Of a stretch of DNA of 64,000 nucleotides, positions 15,339 to 23,761 are shown piece by piece (within the stretch, counting starts at the first letter, position 1; each line of letters begins with the position of its first letter). The DNA is from Vibrio atlanticus. Its GTDB lineage: Bacteria > Pseudomonadota > Gammaproteobacteria > Enterobacterales > Vibrionaceae. The stretch is taken from assembly GCF_024347315.1 (NCBI RefSeq), contig NZ_AP025460.1, positions 310,001 to 374,000 of the forward strand. The letters run 5' to 3'. The notes under the pieces were generated by a model. It worked only from the letters and a program-made list of their open reading frames with translations. It did no database searches and had not been told where the DNA came from. The position numbers and the translations under genes were made by a program.

Positions 15339-16525
15339 GACACATCCCTCACGGCAATGTCACCACGAATGAAGAGCGGGTGCTGCAGTGCATTCATTTT
15401 GGTGATGACCTTTTCTTGAGTGAACTCATCGTGCGCAATCGCCAGCGCAGATTGAAAGCGTGGTGACTGCACCGTTCTATGGGGCGCGGTTCCGCTGACC
15501 ACCTTATCTTGCTGAACCTTCAGATTGCTTTTCAATGTAGTGACTGCATCGAATAACTCAATGCTTTCAAGCGTCGACACTTTGGTGGTTTCTTTGATGC
15601 GCTCATCGATACCGACAATCAAAGTAGACAGGTCATTCTTGATGGTTTCAGGCTGCTTAGCCGACTTCGTAATATCAAAGCGGTCGCCTTTCTCTAGGTG
15701 TGTGATGTCTTTGTTCATCTTCACTGCGGCCGTCACCATCTGCACATTATGGTGCTGAGTTGGTGTGTCCGGTTTCACTTCACCTAGTAGTAAAGCTTGA
15801 GCACTGCGCGAGTTGTCTACGGCTTCATTACCTGAGCTAGGCTCAGCTTGAACACCATCGGCTACCGCATCCACTGACGTAGAAAACAGATCAGCAAACT
15901 CAGTTGGATTGGTGCTGAGGCTACTCACTGCAGAGAATGCTTTATTAATGGCGTGGTTAATGTCTTGAAGGCTTTCATCTTCAAGCTTTAAGCGGTTGGT
16001 GATGTCGACCAACACGTTCAGTGCGCTGATGGCATCATTTTGAACCTGGTGAATGTTCGATACATCCAAGCCTTTAACTTGTTTTGCGAAAGAACGCTTC
16101 GATAAGCTCTCGACCATGTTGGCCTGCGTTTTTGTGCGAACGGAAGTCGGTGCAGTGATTGAAGGGGAAGAGCCAGCGCGAGCAAACTTCAGGCTCAGCG
16201 TGACCAATCCTTTCTTGGTACTGATGCTTTGCGATACGTCTTCAAAGACAAGCGGCAGCTCACCCAACCAAGGATGTTCTAGCTCGCCTGTTGGTGTTGT
16301 TTCTAGGTTTTCAATGAGGGCATTTGCATCGGCCAGAGAACTAGAGCCAACGAACACAGCTTCAATCGTGTAGGTACGGGCTTTCGTTCCCATAACTTTG
16401 ATGTGTGGTAGCTCTGCGTAAGGGATTTCGCTGACTTGCAAGCGCTTACCACCATCAAAGGCGATCGAGAGGATATTGAGCTTCAGCCCATTCCATCTAG
16501 CGTGCTCGTACTGTCGTTCCCACAT
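15335..16525 (-). CDS. Mu gpN-like protein (DNA circularization N-terminal domain family)
   Basis: The N-terminal 130 residues match the so-called DNA circularization domain of Mu gpN (MWERQYEHARWNGLKLNIL, then TYTIEAVFVGSSSLADANALIE and LEHPWLGELPLVFEDVS). In practice this is a baseplate/tail-tip component. The rest is helical and rich in serine and valine. It is the first gene of the gpN-gp48-fibre unit. The ATG at 16525 is used; 16528 would be a TTG. Only weak ribosome binding sequence (GGTGG) precedes it. In Mu this gene directly follows the tape measure gene, which is not adjacent here. Confidence 0.82.
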   Translation of the reverse strand: MWERQYEHARWNGLKLNILSIAFDGGKRLQVSEIPYAELPHIKVMGTKARTYTIEAVFVGSSSLADANALIENLETTPTGELEHPWLGELPLVFEDVSQSISTKKGLVTLSLKFARAGSSPSITAPTSVRTKTQANMVESLSKRSFAKQVKGLDVSNIHQVQNDAISALNVLVDITNRLKLEDESLQDINHAINKAFSAVSSLSTNPTEFADLFSTSVDAVADGVQAEPSSGNEAVDNSRSAQALLLGEVKPDTPTQHHNVQMVTAAVKMNKDITHLEKGDRFDITKSAKQPETIKNDLSTLIVGIDERIKETTKVSTLESIELFDAVTTLKSNLKVQQDKVVSGTAPHRTVQSPRFQSALAIAHDEFTQEKVITKMNALQHPLFIRGDIAVRDVS

Positions 16526-16697
16526 CAAAAAGCCACCAACTACAGAAGAAAATCAGAATTAGGCAGCGAGAATAAAATGAGTGATGGAGTAGGGCGCTCA
16601 GGCCCTGTTCGGACTCACCCTCCCCTCCACACCAAAATTCCGCACTGCAATTATGCGATCTTAGAACCGCATTTCATTTCGGTAGTTGTATTGGAAC

Positions 16698-16732
16698 ACA
16701 GCCCCTGATGTATCTACATCGAGGGCTGTTTT
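16698..16732 (+). other. Hairpin in the gene-poor gap before the gpN operon
   Basis: The 277-base gap 16526-16802 has no supportable gene. It contains a hairpin with ACAGCCC (16698-16704) pairing with GGGCTGT (16723-16729) plus an inner GATGT/ACATC pair, followed on the plus strand by TTTT. No rightward gene ends here, so it could block antisense transcription or separate the early and late leftward units. The GC-rich pyrimidine tract just left of it (16617-16632) could also be part of a packaging site, which I cannot confirm. Confidence 0.4.
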
Positions 16733-16802
16733 AGATAGGGGATTTAGAGATCGTCTGAGATCGTTTTTGTGCGTTTTTTAGAAAAAGGTGATCGTCAGGT
16801 TT

Positions 16803-17024
16803 TTACAGTCGATAGGCTTGAAGTAATAACGCATCCATGGCCGTTAATTTACGAGCGGCCAATGAAATGCGTTTACTTGATACGCCTGTTTTAATAGAGG
16901 CGAGTTCGTAAGAGTAACCAGAGTTAAACACGAGACTTACGGCTTCTCGTGTTCTCTCTGGCATCTCACGTTTAGGTAATATTTCTAGCAAAGCATCAAG
17001 GCGCTTTTTAGGAATAAGGTTCAT
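16803..17024 (-). CDS. TrfB/KorA-related DNA-binding protein
   Basis: This 73-residue protein is mostly one helix-turn-helix: PERTREAVSLVFNSGYSYELASIKTGVSSKRISLAARKL. It resembles the KorA/TrfB repressor fold of plasmids and small phage regulators. It is the last gene of the leftward early unit, next to the Ogr-like gene and upstream of the late tail unit. It is therefore likely a regulator of late or replication genes, though its target is unknown. Confidence 0.65.
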   Translation of the reverse strand: MNLIPKKRLDALLEILPKREMPERTREAVSLVFNSGYSYELASIKTGVSSKRISLAARKLTAMDALLLQAYRL

Positions 17025-17058
17025 TTATTCAAAAATATCCGTAGTCTAGGCTTCTGGT

Positions 17059-17313
17059 TTAAGCGCTTGGTTGTTCCATCTGCCCGAATATATCGATTTG
17101 GTTGATGTCACCTTTGCAGAGTTCCGGTTGTAGCTCTGAACTTGGCTTCTGACCTGTTGGTTCAATGAAGTGCGAGAACGACGTATGAGCAACAAACACA
17201 CTTCCGCAATTCAGGTTTAAACACTGGCAATAAAGTTCTCTCGTTTCAGAACTGATAGCGCGAGAGGTTGCGATACGCGTTTTAGTTTCACATTTCGGGC
17301 AGGTTACGAGCAT
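17059..17313 (-). CDS. Ogr/Delta-like zinc-finger late gene activator
   Basis: The 84-residue product has the Ogr/Delta pattern: CPKC near residue 5, RIATSRAISSETRELYCQCLNLNCGSVF, and cysteines spaced C-x2-C ... C-x4-C. The four cysteines bind zinc. P2 Ogr activates late promoters through the RNA polymerase alpha subunit from a TGT-N12-ACA site. A longer C-terminal tail (residues 55-84) than P2 Ogr (72 residues) is present. The gene overlaps its upstream neighbour by ten bases. Confidence 0.9.
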   Translation of the reverse strand: MLVTCPKCETKTRIATSRAISSETRELYCQCLNLNCGSVFVAHTSFSHFIEPTGQKPSSELQPELCKGDINQIDIFGQMEQPSA

Positions 17314-17726
17314 TGTATTAATCCTTTCATGTCATGGTGTTGCAGCGCAGAAACTTCCGGCGCATTCATTTTTGCCATACATTCAAGCGAGTAGTGGCAA
17401 ACGTTATGTTTTTCTAAAATGGATATACCTTCCGCCAGTTGTTCTAATTCTTGGCTTACTACACCATTTGAAATGGTAAAACTGTGACCATTAAACCCTG
17501 CAAATGTATTATCCAATTCATGACGAACTCCAATTAGCCGTTCGTTTTTACACACCCAACCCTCTCTCAATATTTTACCATCAATGTTCTTGTTAAGTTG
17601 ATTATTAAGCCACTGTTCTTCATGCATCAGACTACGATCAAGTATGATGATTGCGTTGTCATTTTGGTGTTTTAATTCTTGGATTATTTTAGCTACGACG
17701 ACCTGAAGTTGTTGTTTGCTTGTCAT
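17304..17726 (-). CDS. Phage protein of unknown function
   Basis: I do not recognise this 140-residue protein. It begins with a helix (LQVVVAKIIQELKHQN), has a mixed alpha/beta middle, and contains three histidines and three cysteines in its last 45 residues (NVCHYSLECMAK...LQHHDMKGLIQC), which might bind metal. No signal peptide or membrane segment is seen. It sits between the adenine methylase and the Ogr-like gene, one base after the methylase stop, and is probably co-transcribed with both. Confidence 0.65.
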   Translation of the reverse strand: MTSKQQLQVVVAKIIQELKHQNDNAIIILDRSLMHEEQWLNNQLNKNIDGKILREGWVCKNERLIGVRHELDNTFAGFNGHSFTISNGVVSQELEQLAEGISILEKHNVCHYSLECMAKMNAPEVSALQHHDMKGLIQCS

Positions 17727-17727
17727 T

Positions 17728-18429
17728 TTAGTTATTTTCCATCGTCATAAGCATTGCACTAAACACGGCTTGTTTTTCTCCACTAGGTAAAGCCTCAAAG
17801 TTCTTCGCCCACCGCTTAGCTTTTCTTTGAATACGTTGGCGGTCAGTGGAGTCTTTACCTGCAAAAGAGTGGTAATGAACATCACCTGGCGTGAAGTTAC
17901 ACCACACTGTTTCGGTTCTTACGCCGCCACGCGTCATTGCTTGAAAATCCACACTCCACCAATCTGCTAATAGGTCATCGTATATTTCATTTCTATAACC
18001 AGAAACCATCACAAAGCAAGGTAGTGAATTGAGCATTTCAAGTAATCGTCTATGATCATCATCGGTCAATTCATTTTCATATCGAGCTGAACTAGTTCGG
18101 GTAGAGTGAACATATGGGGGATCGCAGTAAACAACGGTTCTTCCACTTTGGGAAAAATCAAACGAGCTTAGAAAGTCGAATGCATCGGCTTGAAAAATAT
18201 CAGCTGCAGTAAAGTCAGATTCGTCTATTGCTGAAGCGGAATTAAATCCATCGATACATGTTGAGTTAATATCAATACCAATCTGGTTAGCTGCTGGCGC
18301 TTTTCTCTTTAAGACAACTCCGGTCCCTAAGAACGCTTCAATGTAAGTGTCATGCGGTGGCATCAAATTAATAATGGTTTGATAAACACCACTTCCACCT
18401 TTTGAACCTAAATACCCCATAAATCCCAC
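17728..18429 (-). CDS. DNA adenine (N6) methyltransferase, D12/Dam class
   Basis: The 233-residue product has the D12-class methylase layout: GYLGSKGGSG at residues 5-14, the AdoMet-binding EAFLGTG at 31-37, an acidic GIDINS near 51-56 and the catalytic DPPY at 103-106. It transfers a methyl group to adenine N6 and, with no nuclease partner nearby, is probably a solitary enzyme for phage DNA modification or gene timing. The usual Dam helical recognition region looks reduced. A dyad-rich gap upstream may hold its promoter. Confidence 0.88.
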   Translation of the reverse strand: MGFMGYLGSKGGSGVYQTIINLMPPHDTYIEAFLGTGVVLKRKAPAANQIGIDINSTCIDGFNSASAIDESDFTAADIFQADAFDFLSSFDFSQSGRTVVYCDPPYVHSTRTSSARYENELTDDDHRRLLEMLNSLPCFVMVSGYRNEIYDDLLADWWSVDFQAMTRGGVRTETVWCNFTPGDVHYHSFAGKDSTDRQRIQRKAKRWAKNFEALPSGEKQAVFSAMLMTMENN

Positions 18430-18459
18430 TTCACCTTAAATTCTCATCGTGTGGCCAAC

Positions 18460-18532
18460 GTAGTTATAAATGACTATGCTCGAGCAAATTAAGGCTCTCG
18501 CTTTCTGGTACCACATAGTCATAAATAACTAC
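18460..18532. promoter_or_regulatory. Pair of inverted operator-like dyads upstream of the methylase
   Basis: GTAGTTATAAATGACTATG (18460-18478) recurs in inverted orientation as CATAGTCATAAATAACTAC (18514-18532), differing only in the three central bases. Each copy is itself an imperfect palindrome. A shorter GC-rich inverted match (around 18478-18501) lies between them. The sites fill the only sizable gap between the methylase and the gene before it, so they probably control methylase/Ogr transcription, either as protein-binding operators or as an RNA hairpin. Confidence 0.65.
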
Positions 18533-18543
18533 ACTCGATACGT

Positions 18544-19095
18544 TTAGGCATCCAAAGCCTTAATCGCCATATCAACAAAATGCTTTATATGCTTACCGTG
18601 ATGATCACCATTTTTTAGGTGTAATGGGATTTGTCTTAGATATTCAATAGCAACATCTGTTTTGTTATCGAATTCGTCTTCATCGGGATAACCACCATTC
18701 TTATTACAAGTTATGTAATGCTCACTACCTAACGCGGTGTAACCTTCCTGACCGAGCTTTGCTAAAATCATCACACGTTCCCCCAATGAGTAGTTGGTCA
18801 CTTTCAGTCCATACGACTCGGTACTTGAATTTGCGACACCTACTTTTATCTCTTCAATCGCTAAGTCAATAATACTAAGCTCACTGGCACTGACTAAAAG
18901 CGAGCGGCCACCACTAGCGAATACCTCATCTATATATTGAATAGCGTTACCTTGGAATTCATCATCAATGATGGCTTGAACTGTCGAAGTCAGATCACTC
19001 GTTCCGTAAGCGTCTTGATAATCTTCAAGGCCAAGCCAACCATCTTTATTGCTAATTTCAACTTGAATATTTAACGTTAGTTTTCTTTCGCTCAT
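18544..19095 (-). CDS. Phage protein of unknown function downstream of the replication initiator
   Basis: From the ATG at 19095, eight bases after an AGGA, the product is 183 residues beginning MSERKLTLNIQVEISN. I do not recognise it. It is acidic, looks alpha/beta, and has a histidine-rich end (HLKNGDHHGKHIKHFVDMA). The frame could extend to 19134, but that part overlaps the initiator gene and lacks a better start. It follows the A-type initiator closely and precedes the dyad-containing gap. Confidence 0.65.
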   Translation of the reverse strand: MSERKLTLNIQVEISNKDGWLGLEDYQDAYGTSDLTSTVQAIIDDEFQGNAIQYIDEVFASGGRSLLVSASELSIIDLAIEEIKVGVANSSTESYGLKVTNYSLGERVMILAKLGQEGYTALGSEHYITCNKNGGYPDEDEFDNKTDVAIEYLRQIPLHLKNGDHHGKHIKHFVDMAIKALDA

Positions 19096-19099
19096 TTCA

Positions 19100-21817
19100 T
19101 CATTCCTCAAAAATAGGCCACTCATCAGACTCAATGATTTCTAGGTAATCGGCCCACGATTTACTCGGGCGCTTACTTACAGTGATGTCAGATAGATTTG
19201 GCTGTTGGTATTCGTGGTTTTCATCTTCTCCGGTTAGAGGTTCAGGCTGTTTAGCCTCGAAATCATCTAACCAGCTTAAATCTGGCTTGGGTTGGTACTC
19301 TTCAACGAGCTGAGCAGGGCGAACCGTGCCGCAGGGTAGGTGCTCCGCAGGGCGGATTCTTATGCTCGTTTCATCATCTATTCGAATTGAACTGCCTTGT
19401 TGCAGCGCGATTAGGGCTGAATCATCAATATTTGGCGGTAAACCACCACCTACTGAGTAAGGTTCTAATAATCGCTTAAGCTGATCGCTGACCTGTACTT
19501 TCTGCGATGGCGTACAGTTATTGACAGAACTCCGAGAGGAATCAGAGATTCCAGAAAGAGCAAGATCAAGAGCAGGAGCAAGAGCCCCCGCTTCAGCTTC
19601 TATCGTTTCCTTGGAAGTGACTTTTTTACCTTTTAACCTCCATGTAATCGGGTTTTCGCTTGGCTTATCAAACTCGTAAACTGTTTCGGTGTTCTTCTTA
19701 GTTTTTTTTGTGATAGTCCAGGTTCTTAAACGTGTTTTAACTAGATCACCAGAAGCGACAAAACCTTCAATTTTACGAACGTCTTCACCGTGCGGAGAGG
19801 CAAACGGCAACACTTCATAAGAGTTAGTAATAAGTAAATCTTCACGCTTAACGAATGGGCCACCTTGTCCCATGATGTATCCTTTCCAATGGCCGTTATC
19901 AGCAGCTTTCATTGTGTCGGTCACAGCAGTGTTATCTGTTTCCATACATGGCTGATAATTGTCAGCAATAGCTTTAAGCAATTCTGCGTTTTCCATTACA
20001 TCAGCAGGTTTGAATGGGCCAACTAAATCACGGTAAGCCTCTAAGTAAATAGTGATTAAGTTGCTACGCTCTTGCTCAAAGACGTATTCCATAAACGCTT
20101 TTTTGTTCTGATTAGCGAAGCGGCGCAATTCACGATAAGTGGTAACGGGGGCACCACCAAAGAATTGGAATTGACGAATACCCCAACGGCTCTTCCAAGC
20201 GTTAACGTTTTTAGCCATAGCTTGAACAGACTTACCCGTTTCGTCTGAAACTTCCCCATCCATTGCAAAACCATCAATATTTTTAGATATGTATTTAGCG
20301 ATATAGCCTGTTGCCGTACCTTTCTCTGGGTCTATCAGCCCAAAGTCACAACGAGGGCGATAATTAAAAGGACCTTGAATAGATTGCTTCTTGGCTGCAC
20401 GTTTTTCATTGCGATCAAAGAAAGGGTAAAGCTCTTCCTTATCTTCCTTAATCGCATAGCTAATAAACACGTCACGCACTTTCTCTACATGTTCAGGTTG
20501 AACCCAAATCAACAAATGCCAGTGTGGCGTACCATCATGATGTGGCTCGGCTACACGAATACCGAACCAACGAATTTCATCACGGCCTAGCTTGGCGCGA
20601 ATTCGTTGCCAAACATTATTCAAATACTCTTGAGCACCACGAGGGCTAGCCCCGTTCCAATGCGGAATAAAGCTGCCTTTCTTGTAGTGATTATGAAAAA
20701 CGGAGGGAGTGGTAAGGGTTAAAAATAAGCCTTGAAGCTCAAGCATATTGCCGACATCTTCACAGCCACGGCATCGAGTCATTAGCTCATGACGGCGAAT
20801 AGCAGGGTTAGATACGCTTTTTAAAACCGTGTCAGACAGTTCAGCTTCTTCACCCGTTTCTTCATCTTTCAATAAACGCTGTTGAAGTGCTTCCCAGTTT
20901 TTCTTTTGTGTCTCTTGATGTTCTCGAATGCAATCCCATGACGCATAAGGTGAAGCCTTAGCCGACACTTGCCCCATGGCAATGGCTAGGTGTTCACGCA
21001 TGATCTTACGAATAGATTTAAGGCGGCCAAACCACCACTTTTCGCAAACCATCCTTGATATGTCAGTGATTGCGCTTTCTGCAGTTTGCTCTTTGTATTT
21101 ACGCGGTGGGGTAATGCCAAGCTCACGAACTAACGTTGCAACATCTTCATAAATCGAGGGAAGAGCTTCGTCTAATTGCTCTTCGGTTTCTTTACCATGT
21201 TGAACTCCAATTAACTGCGCACGCTTATTCACGATATTAGAAATAGTGAAAGCCATATCACGCAGCTCATCGAGTTCTAATTCAGCAAGGATTCGAACTT
21301 TGACCTGCTTTTTTTGCTTAGTCTTTTGCTTTTCTGATAAATCAAAATCAAAGCCCAATTGATATTTATTAGATGTAAAGATGCTTACGTTAGAATTGAA
21401 CTGTTCTTCGTCGTCTAATTCGTCGAGTCTTTTTCTAAGGGAAGCAACTTTTTTTGAATCCGGTAGGTGTTTATAGCTATCCATAACAAGCTTCACGCGC
21501 TCACTTGCTGGGCGCATCTTTTCGCGAATGTATGAATTAGCCGCTTGAGCGCCTTGTTCTTTATGAGTCTCGATATAGCGCTTAGCAAAATACTTAGTTA
21601 AGTAACTTGGGAGGTCGGCAAAATACTCAGACAGCCACTCGGCATCCTCTGGGGTTTTATTTACCGAATAAAGCATACGCTCTATTAGTGTTTGATTTTC
21701 TGGCTCTACGTGAGGCGGTTGATATCCGCTAGGTACGCAAGCAAGCCCTTCATCTATGGCAGGTAAAGGGCATAACCAAAAGCGATTTAATGGTTTAACA
21801 GGTTGATAGTAAGTCAC
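19100..21817 (-). CDS. Replication initiation endonuclease, P2 gpA family
   Basis: The 905-residue product is a rolling-circle initiator of the P2 gpA type. It has the HUH metal-binding motif in HDGTPHWHLLIWV near residue 430 and the double tyrosine motif YIAKYISKN near residue 505. The two tyrosines nick and rejoin the phage origin. A long helical N-terminal part with a zinc-type CRGCEDVGNML (near 345) precedes it; the C-terminal 200 residues look disordered. It starts with GTG overlapping the upstream stop (TAGTG). P2 gpA nicks inside its own gene, so the origin may lie within this frame. It is longer than P2 gpA (about 761). Confidence 0.93.
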   Translation of the reverse strand: MTYYQPVKPLNRFWLCPLPAIDEGLACVPSGYQPPHVEPENQTLIERMLYSVNKTPEDAEWLSEYFADLPSYLTKYFAKRYIETHKEQGAQAANSYIREKMRPASERVKLVMDSYKHLPDSKKVASLRKRLDELDDEEQFNSNVSIFTSNKYQLGFDFDLSEKQKTKQKKQVKVRILAELELDELRDMAFTISNIVNKRAQLIGVQHGKETEEQLDEALPSIYEDVATLVRELGITPPRKYKEQTAESAITDISRMVCEKWWFGRLKSIRKIMREHLAIAMGQVSAKASPYASWDCIREHQETQKKNWEALQQRLLKDEETGEEAELSDTVLKSVSNPAIRRHELMTRCRGCEDVGNMLELQGLFLTLTTPSVFHNHYKKGSFIPHWNGASPRGAQEYLNNVWQRIRAKLGRDEIRWFGIRVAEPHHDGTPHWHLLIWVQPEHVEKVRDVFISYAIKEDKEELYPFFDRNEKRAAKKQSIQGPFNYRPRCDFGLIDPEKGTATGYIAKYISKNIDGFAMDGEVSDETGKSVQAMAKNVNAWKSRWGIRQFQFFGGAPVTTYRELRRFANQNKKAFMEYVFEQERSNLITIYLEAYRDLVGPFKPADVMENAELLKAIADNYQPCMETDNTAVTDTMKAADNGHWKGYIMGQGGPFVKREDLLITNSYEVLPFASPHGEDVRKIEGFVASGDLVKTRLRTWTITKKTKKNTETVYEFDKPSENPITWRLKGKKVTSKETIEAEAGALAPALDLALSGISDSSRSSVNNCTPSQKVQVSDQLKRLLEPYSVGGGLPPNIDDSALIALQQGSSIRIDDETSIRIRPAEHLPCGTVRPAQLVEEYQPKPDLSWLDDFEAKQPEPLTGEDENHEYQQPNLSDITVSKRPSKSWADYLEIIESDEWPIFEE

Positions 21818-22002
21818 TAACAGTCATCCATAAAATCAGCAGGGTTGCGTGTGATTTTTAATTGAACTTGAATAGATTCATCACCAGAGAGCAAAGTACC
21901 CAACAGCACTTCATTATCTGGGTGATCACCTTCGAGCATTTCTACTAATAGGGTTTCAATATAATCAGGGGCTTCAGCCGCAATTTTCAGAGCTTCACTC
22001 AT
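21817..22002 (-). CDS. Small acidic phage protein
   Basis: This 61-residue acidic protein (LLVEMLEGDHPDNEVLLGTLLSGDES) is not recognised. Its ATG overlaps the upstream stop as ATGA and its TAG overlaps the initiator's GTG, so it is embedded in a coupled chain of genes and likely translated. No motif is visible. Confidence 0.6.
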   Translation of the reverse strand: MSEALKIAAEAPDYIETLLVEMLEGDHPDNEVLLGTLLSGDESIQVQLKITRNPADFMDDC

Positions 22003-22229
22003 AGGGTTGCTAGCTCCTGCGTATCCATAATCATGTGACCGCCAGTGTGATTACCTTTGATAATCACGCCTTTCAAAACGTGATGGCATTTGAACAGCTC
22101 GCAAGCCGTATCAATCGCAGGCTCTAGTGATTCAAACTCACCAAGCAGCACGTTCTTCACTTCGTTGGTTTCATCATGGCGAACAACACCGCCACCGTTA
22201 TTGAGTGCAACTGCTACATAACTCAGCAT
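21999..22229 (-). CDS. Small phage protein of unknown function
   Basis: From the ATG at 22229, which overlaps the upstream stop as TGATG, the product is 76 residues starting MLSYVAVALNNGGGVVRHDE. It contains FKCHHVLKGVIIKGNHTGGHM, a histidine-rich element. I do not recognise the family. The longer in-frame start at 22283 lies inside the upstream gene and is rejected. Confidence 0.6.
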   Translation of the reverse strand: MLSYVAVALNNGGGVVRHDETNEVKNVLLGEFESLEPAIDTACELFKCHHVLKGVIIKGNHTGGHMIMDTQELATL

Positions 22230-22630
22230 CAGCCAGCCTCCAAAGTTGGATAACCGTGTTGGTCGGCGGTGTCGCGCCACCACATTTGCATTTGGGTTGT
22301 TTGAGATGGAGATTTATTGCAAGCGGAGATAAAGAACAGCGAACGAACTGCGCCTAATGCCTCGGATTGAAGCTTTTCATTTTCGATAGTGTTGTAAACC
22401 ACAACCCAGAAAACCCACCAAGCAGTGATGAAGTCTTCAAGGCATAGCCCTTGCTCAGTGCCGTTCACGTTCACCAACATGGCACGAGTAGAATCAAGTT
22501 GAAGCATTACGCCTTGGCTTGAATCAACGCTATTGAATACACGAACGAACTGTTCAATTTTGCGAGAGGTAAAGCCTTCACCACGAAGGCCGTGCTCTAA
22601 ATCTTTTCGGAATACGGTAATGATGCTCAT
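22229..22630 (-). CDS. Phage protein of unknown function, one hydrophobic segment
   Basis: The 133-residue product starts at the ATG at 22630 (MSIITVFRKDLEHGLRGEG). A hydrophobic tryptophan-rich stretch (DFITAWWVFWVVVYNTI) lies near residue 75 and could be a membrane or buried helix. I do not recognise the family. It follows its upstream neighbour by two bases and overlaps the next gene by TGATG, so it belongs to the coupled replication block. Confidence 0.6.
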   Translation of the reverse strand: MSIITVFRKDLEHGLRGEGFTSRKIEQFVRVFNSVDSSQGVMLQLDSTRAMLVNVNGTEQGLCLEDFITAWWVFWVVVYNTIENEKLQSEALGAVRSLFFISACNKSPSQTTQMQMWWRDTADQHGYPTLEAG

Positions 22631-22632
22631 GC

Positions 22633-23043
22633 TTACTTCTCCACCGCTTCTAAACAAAACTGCTCAAATTGATATAACGCTTCATCATCAAAGTGGCCTA
22701 AGTCACGGAGGCCAAGCATTTCAAGGAACAGGTAGCGGTTACTCATATCTAAGTTCGCCCAATGGTGAAGTTGTGAAACCTGCTCAATTGAACCGTTGCG
22801 ATACCAGCTTGGGAATGAATGACCAAAGAACACACGAGCACGATCACCAGTCATTGCTTCTTTGATATCGGCCAAAACATCTTCTTGTGCTCGGTGGGTT
22901 GCGATAGGTTCTTGCTTCTTTGCGATAGCATCGAGTTGAATCAGAATGTTTTCTTGCTGCTCTTGGTTAGCACTTTTAAAGCGCTCAACGATTTGTTCAC
23001 ATGATTGGTTGAACATATGGTTGTGGGCATTTTGGTAACTCAT
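22633..23043 (-). CDS. Phage protein of unknown function
   Basis: This 136-residue, glutamine- and histidine-rich helical protein starts MSYQNAHNHMFNQSCEQIVERF and contains FFGHSFPSWYRNGSIEQ. I do not recognise it. Its ATG overlaps the exonuclease stop by ATGA, making co-translation likely. Confidence 0.6.
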   Translation of the reverse strand: MSYQNAHNHMFNQSCEQIVERFKSANQEQQENILIQLDAIAKKQEPIATHRAQEDVLADIKEAMTGDRARVFFGHSFPSWYRNGSIEQVSQLHHWANLDMSNRYLFLEMLGLRDLGHFDDEALYQFEQFCLEAVEK

Positions 23044-23654
23044 TCTGTCACCTCCGCTTCTAAGACAGCTTGTGTATCAGCGTCATAGCACGTCACCATA
23101 TAAAACTTGCCCCAAATTTCAGAAACATACTTAGCCTGAAACTTCGCATCATCTAAGGCTGAATGATGAACACCTTCACGAACTAACGTTTCCTTGGGGT
23201 TGATACCTAAAATGTCACGGCCCATTCTCACAATGGTTCGCACATCAAGGTCATTCCAATGAATGAAATTAGGACGAATGCGAGTCGCTTTGAAAGAGTT
23301 CATTAGGATCACATTGTCAAAGCCTGCGCCATTGCCCCATAAACAGATATCTTTTGATTCACCTAAATCAGCTAACCATTGGTTAAACTCAAGCAAGGCA
23401 TCTTTAAGTGAAGACTTTGGCGTTTCTTTTAGGAAGATTGCACGAGCTTCATCACCTTGTGATAACCACCAAGTTACGGTCGGTGCATCAATATCACTGT
23501 AATAGGCCGCGCTATTAAGGTTAATCACCTCTTCAAACTCAGCACCTAGCTGACCATTGCTAGGGTTAAAAACGACGGCGCCAATAGAAACAATCGCAGC
23601 ATTGCTACCATTTCCCATTGTTTCTAGATCGAGCATTACGTGTGTTTTCATCAT
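23040..23654 (-). CDS. DnaQ-fold 3'-5' exonuclease (Rv2179c/ExoVIII-like)
   Basis: The product has the exonuclease metal-binding motifs: DLETMG near residue 8, LWGNGAGFDNVILMNSF in the middle, and HHSALDDAKFQAKYV near the end, giving the DEDDh set. This family degrades 3' ends of DNA or RNA and is common in phage replication blocks. ATG codons at 23654 and 23651 are both possible, with GAGG just upstream; 23657 would be a TTG. It is the first gene after a terminator hairpin. Confidence 0.82.
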   Translation of the reverse strand: MMKTHVMLDLETMGNGSNAAIVSIGAVVFNPSNGQLGAEFEEVINLNSAAYYSDIDAPTVTWWLSQGDEARAIFLKETPKSSLKDALLEFNQWLADLGESKDICLWGNGAGFDNVILMNSFKATRIRPNFIHWNDLDVRTIVRMGRDILGINPKETLVREGVHHSALDDAKFQAKYVSEIWGKFYMVTCYDADTQAVLEAEVTE

Positions 23655-23676
23655 CAATTCCTCAGATTTTGGATAT

Positions 23677-23707
23677 AAAAAACCCTCCCTCTTTAAATCA
23701 AAGAGGG
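23677..23707 (-). terminator. Leftward intrinsic terminator before the replication block
   Basis: CCCTCTTT (23687-23694) pairs with AAAGAGGG (23700-23707) and is followed on the minus strand by six T. It lies between the 97-residue gene and the exonuclease gene. Part of the early leftward transcript should stop here, so antitermination or a promoter in the short remaining gap may control the replication genes. Confidence 0.8.
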
Positions 23708-23761
23708 ATAAGGGGTGTAGGCAAAATGCCTAGTGGCTAGGTTGGCTTGGGTGTAACTCGG

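Noticed and set aside
16600..16640. Candidate cos packaging site
   Set aside because: A GC-rich stretch with pyrimidine tract lies in a gene-free gap, but I see no recognisable cohesive-end sequence and cannot compare it with related phages.
16436..16708. Rightward 90-codon frame before the gpN operon
   Set aside because: It begins inside the antisense of the gpN-like gene and has no ribosome binding site or family features; the hairpin at 16698 explains the region better.
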